The translations under genes and the position numbers were made by a program. Shown here one piece after another: positions 28,041 to 36,466 of a stretch of DNA of 64,000 nt. The notes beneath the pieces are model-generated. The model was not told where the DNA came from, ran no database searches, and saw only the letters and a program-made list of their open reading frames with translations. The stretch lies in assembly GCF_008035925.1 (NCBI RefSeq), contig NZ_CP036264.1, positions 4,090,402 through 4,154,401 of the forward strand. The letters are read 5' to 3'. Source of the DNA: Stieleria maiorica. Lineage in GTDB: Bacteria; Planctomycetota; Planctomycetia; Pirellulales; Pirellulaceae. How positions within the stretch are numbered: position 1 is the stretch's first letter; every line of letters starts with the position of its first letter.

Positions 28041-29519
28041 ATGTCATTGACTGAACGGTTCGGGGAGTACGTGCGCGCGTGTTTCTCGGGCATCTGGATT
28101 GAAAGCCATGAGCATCAGGATGCACTGGTGGCCATCGCGCAATTATGTCATCAGGAAGACTGGCGGCTCGCCACCTGGGACATTGAACAAGGACTGAAAG
28201 TCCCCGGTGCTGAGATCGAAGGAACAGGCAACGATCCGTTGGCAGCGATTCGCGCCGTCAACTCACTGGTCACGCCGGATGGGACTGCGATTCTGGTGCT
28301 TCAGAACTTTCACCGCTTTTTGCAATCTGCGGAGATCGTCCAGGCGATCGCCCAGCAGATAATCGCTGGTAAGCAGAACCGGACGATTCTCGTGGTGCTC
28401 GCACCCATCGTGCAGTTGCCGATCGAACTCGAAAAGTTGTTCGTGATCATCGAGCATGAACTCCCCGATCGTGAACAGCTAGGTGACATCGCACGCGGGA
28501 TCGCGACCGAAGACTCTGAACTGCCAGACGGCCCAGAGCTGGAAACGGTCCTGGATGCCGCTGCCGGTTTGACTCGGATGGAAGCGGAAAACGCTTTCAG
28601 CCTGTCACTGGTTCGGCATGGTCGCGTGACGCCCGAAGCAGTCTGGGAATTGAAAACTCAGACGTTGAAGAAGTCCGGTTCGCTCGAACTGCATCGAGGT
28701 CAGGAAGACTTCAGCAGCCTCGGTGGTTTGTCGGCATTGAAGTCCTTCTGCAAACGGGCACTTTTGCAACCAAGCCGGGGAGATGAGCGACGACGGCCGC
28801 GAGGCGTACTGTTGCTGTCACCACCCGGATGTGGCAAATCGCAGTTCTGTAAAGCACTGGGAAAAGAAGTCGGCAGGCCCGTGTTGATTCTGGACGTTGG
28901 CAGCCTGATGGGTTCGCTCGTCGGGCAGTCGGAGGAACGGACTCGGCAGGCGTTGCACGTTGTCGATGCGATGGCGCCATGCGTGCTGATGATCGACGAA
29001 GTCGAGAAAGCGTTCGCAGGTGTGAACGGCAACGGTGACTCGGGCGTGTCCTCGCGGATGTTCGGGACGTTCCTGAGTTGGCTCAACGATCACTCGTCCG
29101 ACGTCTTTGTCGTCTGCACCGCGAATGATGTTTCCCGGCTCCCACCGGAGTTCGGGCGCAGCGAGCGCTTCGATGGCATCTTCTTCCTCGATCTTCCCGG
29201 TCGTGAGGAGAAGGACGCTATCTGGAACATCTACCTGACGTTGTTCGAGATCGACCGTGATCAGCGGATGCCCAATGACACCGACTGGACCGGCGCGGAG
29301 ATCAAAGCCTGTTGCCGACTGTCGGCACTGCTTGATGTTCCATTGATTCAGGCCGCTCAGAACGTGGTCCCCATCGCGCTGACGGCCAACGAAAGCGTGG
29401 ATCGCCAACGAAAGTGGGCCAGCGGTCGCTGCCTTTCCGCTAATCAGCCAGGCATCTACCAGTCCGGTAAAACGTCAAGGCAACGTCGTCGCGTAAGCCG
29501 TGATCCATCCAATAACTAA
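28041..29519 (+). CDS. AAA family ATPase, Ycf46-like
   Basis: 492 residues. An N-terminal domain (residues 1-170) resembles the inactive AAA-like half of Ycf46 proteins (GTAILVLQNFHRFL, then RTILVVLAPIVQLP). The active AAA module has SPPGCGKSQFC (Walker A, near 259), VLMIDEVEKAF (Walker B, near 315), VVCTANDVSRLPPEFGRSERFD with sensor 1 and two arginine fingers. The last 40 residues are basic and unstructured. AAA proteins of this type remodel protein complexes; the partner is probably the DUF1257/DUF2997 pair upstream. Start ATG follows CAACAGGAGTCC. Confidence 0.88.
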   Translation: MSLTERFGEYVRACFSGIWIESHEHQDALVAIAQLCHQEDWRLATWDIEQGLKVPGAEIEGTGNDPLAAIRAVNSLVTPDGTAILVLQNFHRFLQSAEIVQAIAQQIIAGKQNRTILVVLAPIVQLPIELEKLFVIIEHELPDREQLGDIARGIATEDSELPDGPELETVLDAAAGLTRMEAENAFSLSLVRHGRVTPEAVWELKTQTLKKSGSLELHRGQEDFSSLGGLSALKSFCKRALLQPSRGDERRRPRGVLLLSPPGCGKSQFCKALGKEVGRPVLILDVGSLMGSLVGQSEERTRQALHVVDAMAPCVLMIDEVEKAFAGVNGNGDSGVSSRMFGTFLSWLNDHSSDVFVVCTANDVSRLPPEFGRSERFDGIFFLDLPGREEKDAIWNIYLTLFEIDRDQRMPNDTDWTGAEIKACCRLSALLDVPLIQAAQNVVPIALTANESVDRQRKWASGRCLSANQPGIYQSGKTSRQRRRVSRDPSNN

Positions 29520-29548
29520 TCCTCATCACAAAGATGAATCTTGATCTA

Positions 29549-29578
29549 CCGGGATGCGACCAGCGTGGTCCCGCCCGG
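29549..29578 (+). promoter_or_regulatory. Leader hairpin before the 314-residue gene
   Basis: CCGGG at 29549 pairs with CCCGG ending at 29578, and inside it GACCA pairs with TGGTC around GCG. CTTGTTTTCATTC follows and then the GGAG of the next gene. It is one of several stem-loops in gene leaders of this module. Confidence 0.6.
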
Positions 29579-29604
29579 CTTGTTTTCATTCTGGAGATCC
29601 TACC

Positions 29605-30549
29605 ATGACCACATTACTCGATGAACCGCAGACCCAGCGAACCGTCTCTTCCAGCGATCGACTGCGGACGACGATGGCAGCAGCCCGACTCAGTTTCAAC
29701 TGGCTGGGCGTGCGCAAGTCGTTGACGTCGGCACAGAAGAACCAGGCGGCAGACTCGTTCGGCGCGGAAGGGAAGTTCCTTTCCGCAGGGAAAAAGTTGC
29801 TCGATACGTCACACCCCGCATACAAGGCCGTCACGGCCATTCGGGGGCGAGCAGTCGCATACTGGAAAGGCGTGTCGCTGCCGTTCCCGGAGCCAGGCAT
29901 TCGATTGATTCGGCAGGACTCGATCACCGACTTTGATCAGCAGATAGCCGAGTTTCGGGAAGAACTGGACGACGCAGTTGCGGAACTCGACCGCCACTAT
30001 GACGAGCTGCGATCACTCGCGCGGGAACGGCTTGGTGATTTGTTCAACGTAAGTGACTACCCGACCACGTTGACCGGGATGTTTGCGATTGAGCACGATT
30101 ATCCGAGTGTCGAGCCGCCAAACTATCTGCGGCAGCTCAGCCCGGAACTTTACGAGCAGGAATGTCGCCGGGTGCAGTCACGATTTGACGAAGCGGTACG
30201 CCTCGCCGAGCAGGCATTCCTCGATGAGCTGGCCCGGTTGGTTGATCACATTACCGAGCGATTGAATGGTGAGGTAGATGGAAAACCGAAGGTCTTCCGT
30301 GATACGGCGGTCACCAATCTCACCGAGTTCTTCGAGCGATTCCAGGCGCTGAATGTCCGGTCCAACGATCAGCTTGACGAGCTGGTCGGTCGAGCTCAGC
30401 AAGTATTGGGCGGTGTGGCACCGCAGCAACTTCGCGATAACGGTGCCTTCCGGCAGCAGATCGCCACTCAGCTTGCTGGGGTGCAGTCGTCACTGGATGG
30501 CCTGCTGGTCGATCGTCCCCGCCGGAACATTCAGCGTCGACCGCGTTGA
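29605..30549 (+). CDS. Hypothetical protein, helical
   Basis: 314 residues from the ATG at 29605, which has CTGGAGATCC just upstream. Residues 1-110 include SFNWLGVRKSLT and a globular part rich in small residues; residues 115-310 are long amphipathic helices with coiled-coil character (DFDQQIAEFREELDDAVAEL). No known domain is recognised. Its constant place in a planctomycete clamp/nuclease/AAA module suggests a role in DNA metabolism or packaging of that module, but this is only by association. Confidence 0.75.
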   Translation: MTTLLDEPQTQRTVSSSDRLRTTMAAARLSFNWLGVRKSLTSAQKNQAADSFGAEGKFLSAGKKLLDTSHPAYKAVTAIRGRAVAYWKGVSLPFPEPGIRLIRQDSITDFDQQIAEFREELDDAVAELDRHYDELRSLARERLGDLFNVSDYPTTLTGMFAIEHDYPSVEPPNYLRQLSPELYEQECRRVQSRFDEAVRLAEQAFLDELARLVDHITERLNGEVDGKPKVFRDTAVTNLTEFFERFQALNVRSNDQLDELVGRAQQVLGGVAPQQLRDNGAFRQQIATQLAGVQSSLDGLLVDRPRRNIQRRPR

Positions 30550-30560
30550 AGGAGGTCAAC

Positions 30561-30806
30561 TTGCAACTGCTCATCGAACCTACCGGAAACTGTCGCTGCG
30601 TTTATTCGGAAGCGATCGATGTCCGGCAGATCGGCGAAGCCAGTATCCGCCGTGGCTCGCATGTTGAGCCAACATCGGATGGTCGCTGGACCGCCGACCT
30701 GTCTCCCGTAAATGGTCCCGTGCTGGGGCCGTTTCCAAACCGCAGCGAGGCGCTCGACGCCGAAGTTGCGTGGTTACTCGCCCACTGGCTGACGCCGGCC
30801 GAGTAA
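30561..30806 (+). CDS. Small hypothetical protein
   Basis: 81 residues from TTG at 30561, which follows AAGGAGGT at five-base spacing; the TTG at 30546 in the same frame lies before that site and is less likely. The product begins with strands (QLLIEPTGNCRCVYSE) and ends with a helix (SEALDAEVAWLLAHWL). Unknown function. The ribosome-binding site overlaps the stop of the preceding gene. Confidence 0.65.
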   Translation: MQLLIEPTGNCRCVYSEAIDVRQIGEASIRRGSHVEPTSDGRWTADLSPVNGPVLGPFPNRSEALDAEVAWLLAHWLTPAE

Positions 30807-30858
30807 CAACAACCTGATCCTTTCGCTTCGCATCGTGCGGGGCGGTTGTGTTTCTTCA

Positions 30859-30882
30859 CGACCGTCCGGCGCAGGGCGGTCG
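30859..30882 (+). promoter_or_regulatory. Leader hairpin before the 73-residue gene
   Basis: CGACCGTCC pairs with GGGCGGTCG around GGCGCA and TTTAC follows, 25 bases before the next start codon. A GC-rich tract (GTGCGGGGCGG) precedes it. It belongs to the series of stem-loops in this module. Confidence 0.55.
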
Positions 30883-30906
30883 TTTACTTCCACCTTGGAG
30901 CAAACG

Positions 30907-31128
30907 ATGACCCAACAAGAAATCGATGACGCCGTCTGCGTGGCGACTGGTGACACACTGTGCGACGTTCGCCGCATCGGATTCAGTATTGCTGACCCCC
31001 TCGAAGTAAATTTTGACCCCGAGCCTGACGACTTACCTCCCAACATTATCGACTGGGATCAGCTTGAACTGGAACGCAACTACGCCATGTATCCCATGCG
31101 TCGCGATCGCCGACGTTGGGCTGCCTGA
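30907..31128 (+). CDS. Small acidic hypothetical protein
   Basis: 73 residues from ATG at 30907, with TTGGAGC upstream. The middle is acidic (VNFDPEPDDLPPNIIDWDQLELE) and the end basic (RRDRRRWAA). No family recognised. Its stop shares one base with the next ATG. Confidence 0.55.
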   Translation: MTQQEIDDAVCVATGDTLCDVRRIGFSIADPLEVNFDPEPDDLPPNIIDWDQLELERNYAMYPMRRDRRRWAA

Positions 31129-31355
31129 TGGCAGCAGGCAACGATCCCAAACGCCGACAACTCGATGAGTTCTATGCGAGCTACACCGTGTTTGTCGGCG
31201 TGCTTTGCTTTGTCGCATTCTTTCTGTTTGGTTGGGAGATCATCCTCACTTGGATTTTCTTCCGGTCCGGAATGCGGCTCTTTCATGACGTGATGACCGA
31301 TTCGCCGGTGTCACGTCCACCACCAACCCAACACAAGAGGAGGTGCCGTGATTGA
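31128..31355 (+). CDS. Small membrane protein
   Basis: 75 residues from the ATG at 31128, which overlaps the preceding stop (TGATG). One hydrophobic segment (VFVGVLCFVAFFLFGWEI, continuing into ILTWIFF) spans the membrane once or as a tight hairpin. The ends are charged. Unknown function; the last eight bases overlap the clamp-like gene. Confidence 0.55.
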   Translation: MAAGNDPKRRQLDEFYASYTVFVGVLCFVAFFLFGWEIILTWIFFRSGMRLFHDVMTDSPVSRPPPTQHKRRCRD

Positions 31356-32712
31356 ACTCACCCGCAAACAGATTCATCTCATCCGCTCAACGATTCGGCA
31401 GGCCCTTGGAATCACCTCAGCGCGTCGGGCACCGATTGTCACGTTTCGAGCAACTCCAGTCGGGCTGCTGATTCAGTCCTTCTCGGATAACATCGCGGTT
31501 GAACATCGCATCGAAGGCGATTTCCGCCCCAGCGTTATCACGTTGCCCTATGAAGCGCTACAAGCCTGCGAAGGCAAACGGAACGATCAAGTCGGCATCC
31601 AGCGCGATGGTGACACGATCACAGTTCAATGGCTCGATGGCGGCATCCCCCAAACCGCTCAGTACAACCATGCCGAGCCGGTCGAAGTTCCCGAAGCACC
31701 AACAGAACTCACGGGCATCGACCGCGAGTTTATCCCGGCGATGGCGGAAGCCGTCGCAACGACCGACAACGAATCGTCGCGTTTCGCGCTGAGTTGCGTT
31801 CGACTGCGCGGCTCGGACGGCCAGATTGCCGCCACGGACGGACGTCAGGCATTGATGTACTCGGGATTCTCATTCCCTTGGGATGACGAACTTCTGGTTC
31901 CCGCCACGAAGGCGTTCAGTTCCAAAGCCTTCAGCAACGCAGCCGAAGTGTCGATTGGGCGTTCCGACGAATGGGTTTCGATCCAGGCAGACAGTTGGAC
32001 GCTGCATCTGAAGATCGAGAAGGACGCTCGATTTCCCAACGTGGACGATCATGTTCCGGCTGTCGATGCCGCCACATCCACAATGATCCTCGCCGATACG
32101 GATGCCGAGTTCCTGACTCAAGCCTCTCGAAAGCTCCCAGCAGCTTCGGAGTTCAATGCGCCGGTAACCGTTGACCTCAATGGCTCGGTTGCGATCCGAG
32201 CCAAGAGTGCGGACCAGGAGTTCGGCACCGAACTCGTCCTCAGTAACTCGCAACGCTCGGGCGAAGAAATGCGATTCAACACGAATCGTGATTATCTCCG
32301 TCGGGCGGCGTCGCTGGGGTTTCGACAGATCTATCTGCAAACAGCGGCAGCTCCCGCATCCTGTCGTGACGACCGTCGCTCATACATCTGGGCGCTGCTC
32401 GGCAAGGAAGGGGCAATCACTCCCGACGCCAAGCTCACTCGCATCGAGTCTCCCTACGATTCACAGAAACCATCTCCACAAAGAAGGACCACGATTCCCA
32501 TGCGAAACACGAAACTTCCCGCACCGCCCCGAAACCGCGCCGAGAAACCTGCCAGTGTGCTAGCAAAGGCCGAGGCCCTGCGTGATTCGCTGAGCCAGGC
32601 GCTGACTGACACTCGCGGATTGATCTCAGCCATCAAAGCCAAGCGGAAGCAGAACCGGCTCGTCGAAACCACACTTCGGTCGCTCAAGCAACTGGAGAAC
32701 ATCGGCGCGTAA
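31348..32712 (+). CDS. DNA polymerase III beta-clamp-like protein (DnaN fold)
   Basis: 454 residues from GTG at 31348, preceded by AAGAGGAGGTGCC. Central strands (FALSCVRLRGSDGQIAATDG) match the beta-clamp pattern in which ATDG follows a pair of strands, and the repeated strand layout continues (VPATKAFSSKAF, then VSIGRSDEWVSI). The last 110 residues are a basic tail with helices, not part of the clamp fold. Clamps encircle DNA and tether polymerases or repair enzymes, so an element-borne version would serve its own replication or recombination. Similarity is distant and rests on pattern. Confidence 0.72.
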   Translation: MIELTRKQIHLIRSTIRQALGITSARRAPIVTFRATPVGLLIQSFSDNIAVEHRIEGDFRPSVITLPYEALQACEGKRNDQVGIQRDGDTITVQWLDGGIPQTAQYNHAEPVEVPEAPTELTGIDREFIPAMAEAVATTDNESSRFALSCVRLRGSDGQIAATDGRQALMYSGFSFPWDDELLVPATKAFSSKAFSNAAEVSIGRSDEWVSIQADSWTLHLKIEKDARFPNVDDHVPAVDAATSTMILADTDAEFLTQASRKLPAASEFNAPVTVDLNGSVAIRAKSADQEFGTELVLSNSQRSGEEMRFNTNRDYLRRAASLGFRQIYLQTAAAPASCRDDRRSYIWALLGKEGAITPDAKLTRIESPYDSQKPSPQRRTTIPMRNTKLPAPPRNRAEKPASVLAKAEALRDSLSQALTDTRGLISAIKAKRKQNRLVETTLRSLKQLENIGA

Positions 32713-32740
32713 TCTCCGCAGATCATTCATCACACACTCT

Positions 32741-32774
32741 CGGCTCGGTTTCATTCTCGGATGGTGCCGGGCTG
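32741..32774 (+). promoter_or_regulatory. Leader hairpin before the 158-residue gene
   Basis: CGGCTCGG at 32741 pairs with CCGGGCTG at 32767-32774, with two G-U pairs, and TTTTCTTACC follows; the start codon is 32 bases on. It shares the GGGCTgTTTTC-type ending with the hairpins at 27090 and 29549. Confidence 0.55.
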
Positions 32775-32805
32775 TTTTCTTACCTACCAATGAGGAGGCA
32801 TCCAC

Positions 32806-33282
32806 ATGCCCGTACAGATCAACATTGGCCTCAATAAGAAAGTTGGCGAGGCCAATTACGGCAGCCGCGGCGCTTCGGTCAATCTGGAAGTAGAACTCGA
32901 TTCGGGAATCATTGAGGACCCGGATCGCCTGCGAAGCCAGATCAACAAACTGTTCGGACTGGCTCGCGATTCGCTCAATGCCGAACTGCATCAAGATGAT
33001 AAGAATCATTCCACCAATGGGCATCACCGTAACGGCAATAGCCAGACGAATGGCAACGGCTACTCACACCGCTCAAACGGAAGCCGTTCCTCGAACGGTC
33101 GCGGCGCGACACAGAGTCAGGTTCGAGCCATCAACGCGATCGCTAACCGCAATCGGATTGACCTCGCTCCGTACCTCCAGCAGCACGGAGTTCAAGCCGT
33201 CGCTGACCTGAGCATCGGCGATGCGAGCGTGTTGATTGACGAATTGAAAAGCCAGCCAGCAGGGAATGGAGGCCGTGGATGA
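32806..33282 (+). CDS. Hypothetical protein with linker and C-terminal recombination-type motif
   Basis: 158 residues from ATG at 32806, after GAGGAGGC. Residues 1-62 are a compact strand/helix domain (VQINIGLNKKVGEANYG). Residues 63-104 are an asparagine-, serine- and glycine-rich linker. Residues 105-150 (SQVRAINAIANRNRIDLAPYL, then LSIGDASVLIDELKS) resemble the short C-terminal helical domain found on many phage and plasmid recombination or single-strand-annealing proteins. It overlaps the nuclease gene by four bases, which supports a shared role in DNA processing. Confidence 0.65.
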   Translation: MPVQINIGLNKKVGEANYGSRGASVNLEVELDSGIIEDPDRLRSQINKLFGLARDSLNAELHQDDKNHSTNGHHRNGNSQTNGNGYSHRSNGSRSSNGRGATQSQVRAINAIANRNRIDLAPYLQQHGVQAVADLSIGDASVLIDELKSQPAGNGGRG

Positions 33283-34097
33283 TCGCAGTTTCTCAACAAC
33301 CACGTGCCGCGCCAGTTGTCCAGCGGGACTATGTTAGTTTCTCGGCGATCAGTACCTACCAGCAATGCCCGCTTCGGTATTACTTCCGCTATATCGAAGG
33401 TCTTGAGGAACCGTTCGTAGCAGCCAGTCTTGCTCTCGGCGGCGCCGTTCACAGTGCGGCCGAGTTTCACTTCAATGAGTTGATATGCGGTAACTCTCCG
33501 CCTGATCACGACACGTTGTTGAGTGTTTTCTGGGATGAGTGGAAGTCGCGTGCCGAGACTGCGGAGATCCGATTCGGCAAGAAGGATGATCTCGACTCAA
33601 TCGCCAAGACTGCTGATCGGATCATCGCTGCATTTCGTGAGAGCGACATTGCGAAGCCGAAAGGCAATATTATTGGCGTGGAGGAGGAGCTTCGCGGCCA
33701 ACTCATTCCGGGTATGCCAGAGATCCTGGGACGGATCGACATGATCACCGAAACGGATGAAGCCCTCACGATCACTGACTTGAAGACAGCTCGCACACGC
33801 TGGTCGGCTGAGCAAGCGGAACGATCGGGAGAGCAGTTGATGTTGTATGCCGCTCTCGCGAAAGACCTGATACCAGGTAAGCCAATCCGACTGGAGTTCG
33901 CCGTAATCACCAAAGCCGCCAAACCAACCGTTGATACGTTGCCGGTCACCTTCCTTCAGCAACGCGTTGACCGCACGAAGTCAGTCATGCAACGAGTCTG
34001 GCATTCCATCCAGGACGGACATTTTTTCCCATCACCATCACCAATGTCGTGTCCCAGCTGTCCGTATCGCGGACCCTGCGATGCGTGGCAGGGATAG
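33279..34097 (+). CDS. RecB/Cas4-like PD-(D/E)XK nuclease with iron-sulphur cysteines
   Basis: 272 residues. The N-terminal YVSFSAISTYQQCPLRYYFRY carries the first cysteine and the opening helix of the family. GRIDMI and ITDLKTAR (residues about 148-166) give the catalytic aspartates and the lysine; a glutamine/tyrosine helix (SGEQLMLYAALA) follows. The C-terminal CPSCPYRGPC supplies three more cysteines, so a 4Fe-4S cluster is likely. The family includes exonucleases of the AddB/Cas4 type. With the clamp-like and annealing-like neighbours it suggests a recombination or replication module. Start ATG overlaps the preceding stop. Confidence 0.88.
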   Translation: MIAVSQQPRAAPVVQRDYVSFSAISTYQQCPLRYYFRYIEGLEEPFVAASLALGGAVHSAAEFHFNELICGNSPPDHDTLLSVFWDEWKSRAETAEIRFGKKDDLDSIAKTADRIIAAFRESDIAKPKGNIIGVEEELRGQLIPGMPEILGRIDMITETDEALTITDLKTARTRWSAEQAERSGEQLMLYAALAKDLIPGKPIRLEFAVITKAAKPTVDTLPVTFLQQRVDRTKSVMQRVWHSIQDGHFFPSPSPMSCPSCPYRGPCDAWQG

Positions 34098-34141
34098 TCG
34101 TCAATACAAAGACTGAACACCAACAAGAGGAACCACCGAAT

Positions 34142-34279
34142 ATGGAAACCGTCGTAACTCTCGCCGTTGCCGTTGGCATCGGCTACTGGGCCTACTCAGC
34201 CGGAAAACGGAACGGCTCGAAGGCTGCATTCAAGATCGGCTGGCGTCGAGGTCGAGCTTACCGAAACCGTCGAGCCTGA
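34142..34279 (+). CDS. Very small membrane protein
   Basis: 45 residues from ATG at 34142 after AAGAGGAACC. The first 19 residues are hydrophobic (METVVTLAVAVGIGYWAYS) and the rest is strongly basic, with repeated arginines and lysines. A single membrane anchor with a cytoplasmic basic tail is likely. Unknown function; last gene of the plus-strand module. Confidence 0.5.
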   Translation: METVVTLAVAVGIGYWAYSAGKRNGSKAAFKIGWRRGRAYRNRRA

Positions 34280-34309
34280 CCTCACATCTGCGGACCCTCG
34301 AATCTCACC

Positions 34310-34351
34310 GCCGCCGTCCGGGGCAACTCGGGCGGCGGCTTTGGCTTTCTC
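34310..34351 (+). terminator. Terminator at end of the plus-strand module
   Basis: GCCGCCGTCCG at 34310-34320 pairs with CGGGCGGCGGC at 34329-34339 (one G-U pair), followed by TTTGGCTTTCTCTTT. It sits between the convergent genes ending at 34279 and 34369. The T-tract is interrupted, so efficiency is uncertain. Confidence 0.65.
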
Positions 34352-34368
34352 TTTAGCTATCAGCCCGA

Positions 34369-35697
34369 TCATTCGGGTAGATCAAACGGTTGAGAAGGAT
34401 AGGCCGCCTTCAAACATGACTGCATCTCCACAATCTCGTCCCACTGTTGTGCTCTGCGTTGATCGAGTGCAAACATCTTTTGAACGAGCTCATTCGGTAC
34501 ACCCCAAGTCTCGGCGAGCAGTGTTGTCGAGATCGTCCCACCGGCAAGTGAGTCCGACAATTCAGCACCTTGCAAGACTGCTTCGTTTGCATCTACCGAT
34601 TCTCCAGCCAAGCCTCTTTCAACTGTAATGTTTTCCACTTCACGTAATACGGCAAGCAACTCTCGATCGACTTCAACCAACTGCTCAGTCAATGCGATGA
34701 GTCGTCGGTCAACCGACTCATCGTCCAGAGCCTCTGCTCTCTGAATTGATTGCTCTAAGCCATGGATCACCGCTAGATGAAATTCCCGTACCGTTTCACC
34801 CTGGACCGGTTCAGGGAAACGATCTGCGATTAGGTCGGCAATAGCTGTCTTCCAATACGCTCCCGTCGAATCGCCACCTTCTTCATGTTCACGCTGTCCC
34901 AACATTGCCGGCGAGACATATCCAGCTGATTTGCCTCCTCGTGGATAAGTACCAGGAGGCCCATTTGGGGAATCTCGAAAGCCTTGCCCAATAAAAAACA
35001 GTGCTGCGATCGTATATCCGTACAAAACGGTAGTCGCGATTCCCCCAGTGAACCCCCTCGTGAATGTACGAGCGTGTCGAACGATGGACGGCCAAAACTG
35101 CTTGAATTGAAGCAATCCCCCCAAGCCCCGATTGGTATCGGGGCGCCAGCCTGAGCCTCCGGCTATTAGGTCGGCGCATGAAATGCAGGCCACCGCAAAG
35201 CATCCCCATGCCAATCTGAACGGCGCAGTCCCATCAAGTGCGTACCACATCAGAGGGACCGTCAGGGCAGCAGCACCAAACCAGAATCCTAGAATTGCAC
35301 TGATGCGTCGCCAGAAGCTGTAAGGAACTGACACATCGCGATTTTCAATCCATGTAGCAATCCGCTGAACCAAAAGGCTTACGTTCTGAACAGTGCAGGA
35401 GGAGAACTGCCTGAGCGGTGCAAACAACTTTGCTCCACCGTCCTTCAACTTTGTCGACGTTTCCTTGTCCAAGTTACCCGCTTGATCGAACAGCCGTATT
35501 TTCGGGTCTTTTGCCAACATGACGACGAGCACTACGAGAACGAAGATCGCGACACACGTCGGCAAGGCTGGGACGGCGGACAGAGTCTGCGATCCCAGAG
35601 AACAGATCTGCCAGATCACACAACCCAGGAAGAATCCAATAGCGACCAGATACCTCCGCTTCCAGTACGCTGGCTTTGACCGACGTTCATCAGACAT
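34369..35697 (-). CDS. Multi-pass membrane protein of unknown function
   Basis: 442 residues from ATG at 35697 (GAGGG upstream); an earlier in-frame ATG at 35778 lies well inside the preceding gene. Membrane segments: LVAIGFFLGCVIWQICSL, PALPTCVAIFVLVVLVVMLA, AILGFWFGAAALTVPLMW, FRLAWGCFAVACISCADLI and IATTVLYGYTIAALFFIGQG. The soluble C-terminal 160 residues are acidic helices with coiled-coil character. No domain recognised. It overlaps the 123-residue membrane protein gene by eight bases, so the pair is an operon. Confidence 0.7.
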   Translation of the reverse strand: MSDERRSKPAYWKRRYLVAIGFFLGCVIWQICSLGSQTLSAVPALPTCVAIFVLVVLVVMLAKDPKIRLFDQAGNLDKETSTKLKDGGAKLFAPLRQFSSCTVQNVSLLVQRIATWIENRDVSVPYSFWRRISAILGFWFGAAALTVPLMWYALDGTAPFRLAWGCFAVACISCADLIAGGSGWRPDTNRGLGGLLQFKQFWPSIVRHARTFTRGFTGGIATTVLYGYTIAALFFIGQGFRDSPNGPPGTYPRGGKSAGYVSPAMLGQREHEEGGDSTGAYWKTAIADLIADRFPEPVQGETVREFHLAVIHGLEQSIQRAEALDDESVDRRLIALTEQLVEVDRELLAVLREVENITVERGLAGESVDANEAVLQGAELSDSLAGGTISTTLLAETWGVPNELVQKMFALDQRRAQQWDEIVEMQSCLKAAYPSQPFDLPE

Positions 35698-36061
35698 CTG
35701 CTTCGCCCTCGTCAAGATTTGTTGAACCGAAGGGCTCCGTTGCTGACGCCGATCTAACTTGAGACTCGTTGCAGTCAAAGTCGACCGTGTGCTGGCAATA
35801 CACTGGCAGACGCAACTCTTGCAGGCGCAAACCAGAGTCGGTCTTTTGGGAGCCTTGATCGAAGAACAGCAAGTAGATGCCGAGGATCAGCGCGATGATT
35901 GCAGCAATCACGTAGCCGCCGAGCTCATTGATATATGTTCCAAGCGTCGGCTGGGCCTCGGTGGACAGTTTCTTTCTCAACCGGGTGACTCCGGCGAGGA
36001 CGATGCCAACACCAATGATTATTGGCGATAGCTTGATGATGAGTTCTTGAAATCCAGGCAT
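35690..36061 (-). CDS. Small membrane protein with two transmembrane segments
   Basis: 123 residues from ATG at 36061; the frame continues upstream but that part is not protein-like. Two membrane helices (LSPIIIGVGIVLAGVTRL and LGGYVIAAIIALILGIYLLFF) are linked by a basic loop; the C-terminal 50 residues are soluble and acidic. The size and shape recall holins or VirB2-like subunits, but no motif supports either. It is the first gene of a pair with the 442-residue membrane protein, and its start lies just behind a hairpin. Confidence 0.6.
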   Translation of the reverse strand: MPGFQELIIKLSPIIIGVGIVLAGVTRLRKKLSTEAQPTLGTYINELGGYVIAAIIALILGIYLLFFDQGSQKTDSGLRLQELRLPVYCQHTVDFDCNESQVRSASATEPFGSTNLDEGEADV

Positions 36062-36065
36062 GGTT

Positions 36066-36097
36066 GAGCACCTCGCAAATGTGTCATGCGAGTGCTC
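36066..36097 (-). promoter_or_regulatory. Hairpin covering the ribosome-binding site of the 36061 gene
   Basis: GAGCACCTCGCA at 36066-36077 pairs with TGCGAGTGCTC at 36087-36097, with one bulged base. On the minus strand the GAGGTG that would serve as ribosome-binding site is inside the stem, four bases before the ATG. The rest of 36098-36466 has no gene; it contains a perfect nine-base-pair hairpin with a two-base loop at 36199-36218 (ACGCCCCCG/CGGGGGCGT). Confidence 0.5.
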
Positions 36098-36458
36098 GGG
36101 CAAACGGCGGGATCGGCAGCGCAAAAAAAGGAGCGCCGAACCGAGCCCGCTCCTCTCCAGCCCCGCCAAGGGCCAAGCCAGAACAGAACACCGGCCGACG
36201 CCCCCGGACGGGGGCGTGGCTTCGGGTTCTGCCTCTGACTGGTGAGCCTTGCGGCTCGTTGGCGGTATTTGAGAGGAAGCAGACCGACGCACACGCGTCG
36301 TATCAAATTGTCATTCAGGAGCCATAACGCTCCCGGCACATTGTTTTTATCTCCGAAAAATGTCTTTTGTTTGCCACCTCGTGGCAGCAGGGACCTACTC
36401 GTCCCAATCCCCGATCATACCTCCGAAGGCGGCATTTCTCAATCTGTGGTTGTCGCTT

Positions 36459-36466
36459 ATGGCAGC
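36459..36466. repeat. IS target-site duplication, left copy (partner 37909-37916)
   Basis: ATGGCAGC adjoins the left inverted repeat; the identical octamer at 37909-37916 adjoins the right one. Joining the flanks without the IS and one copy gives an uninterrupted non-coding sequence, so no clear gene was broken. Confidence 0.8.
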
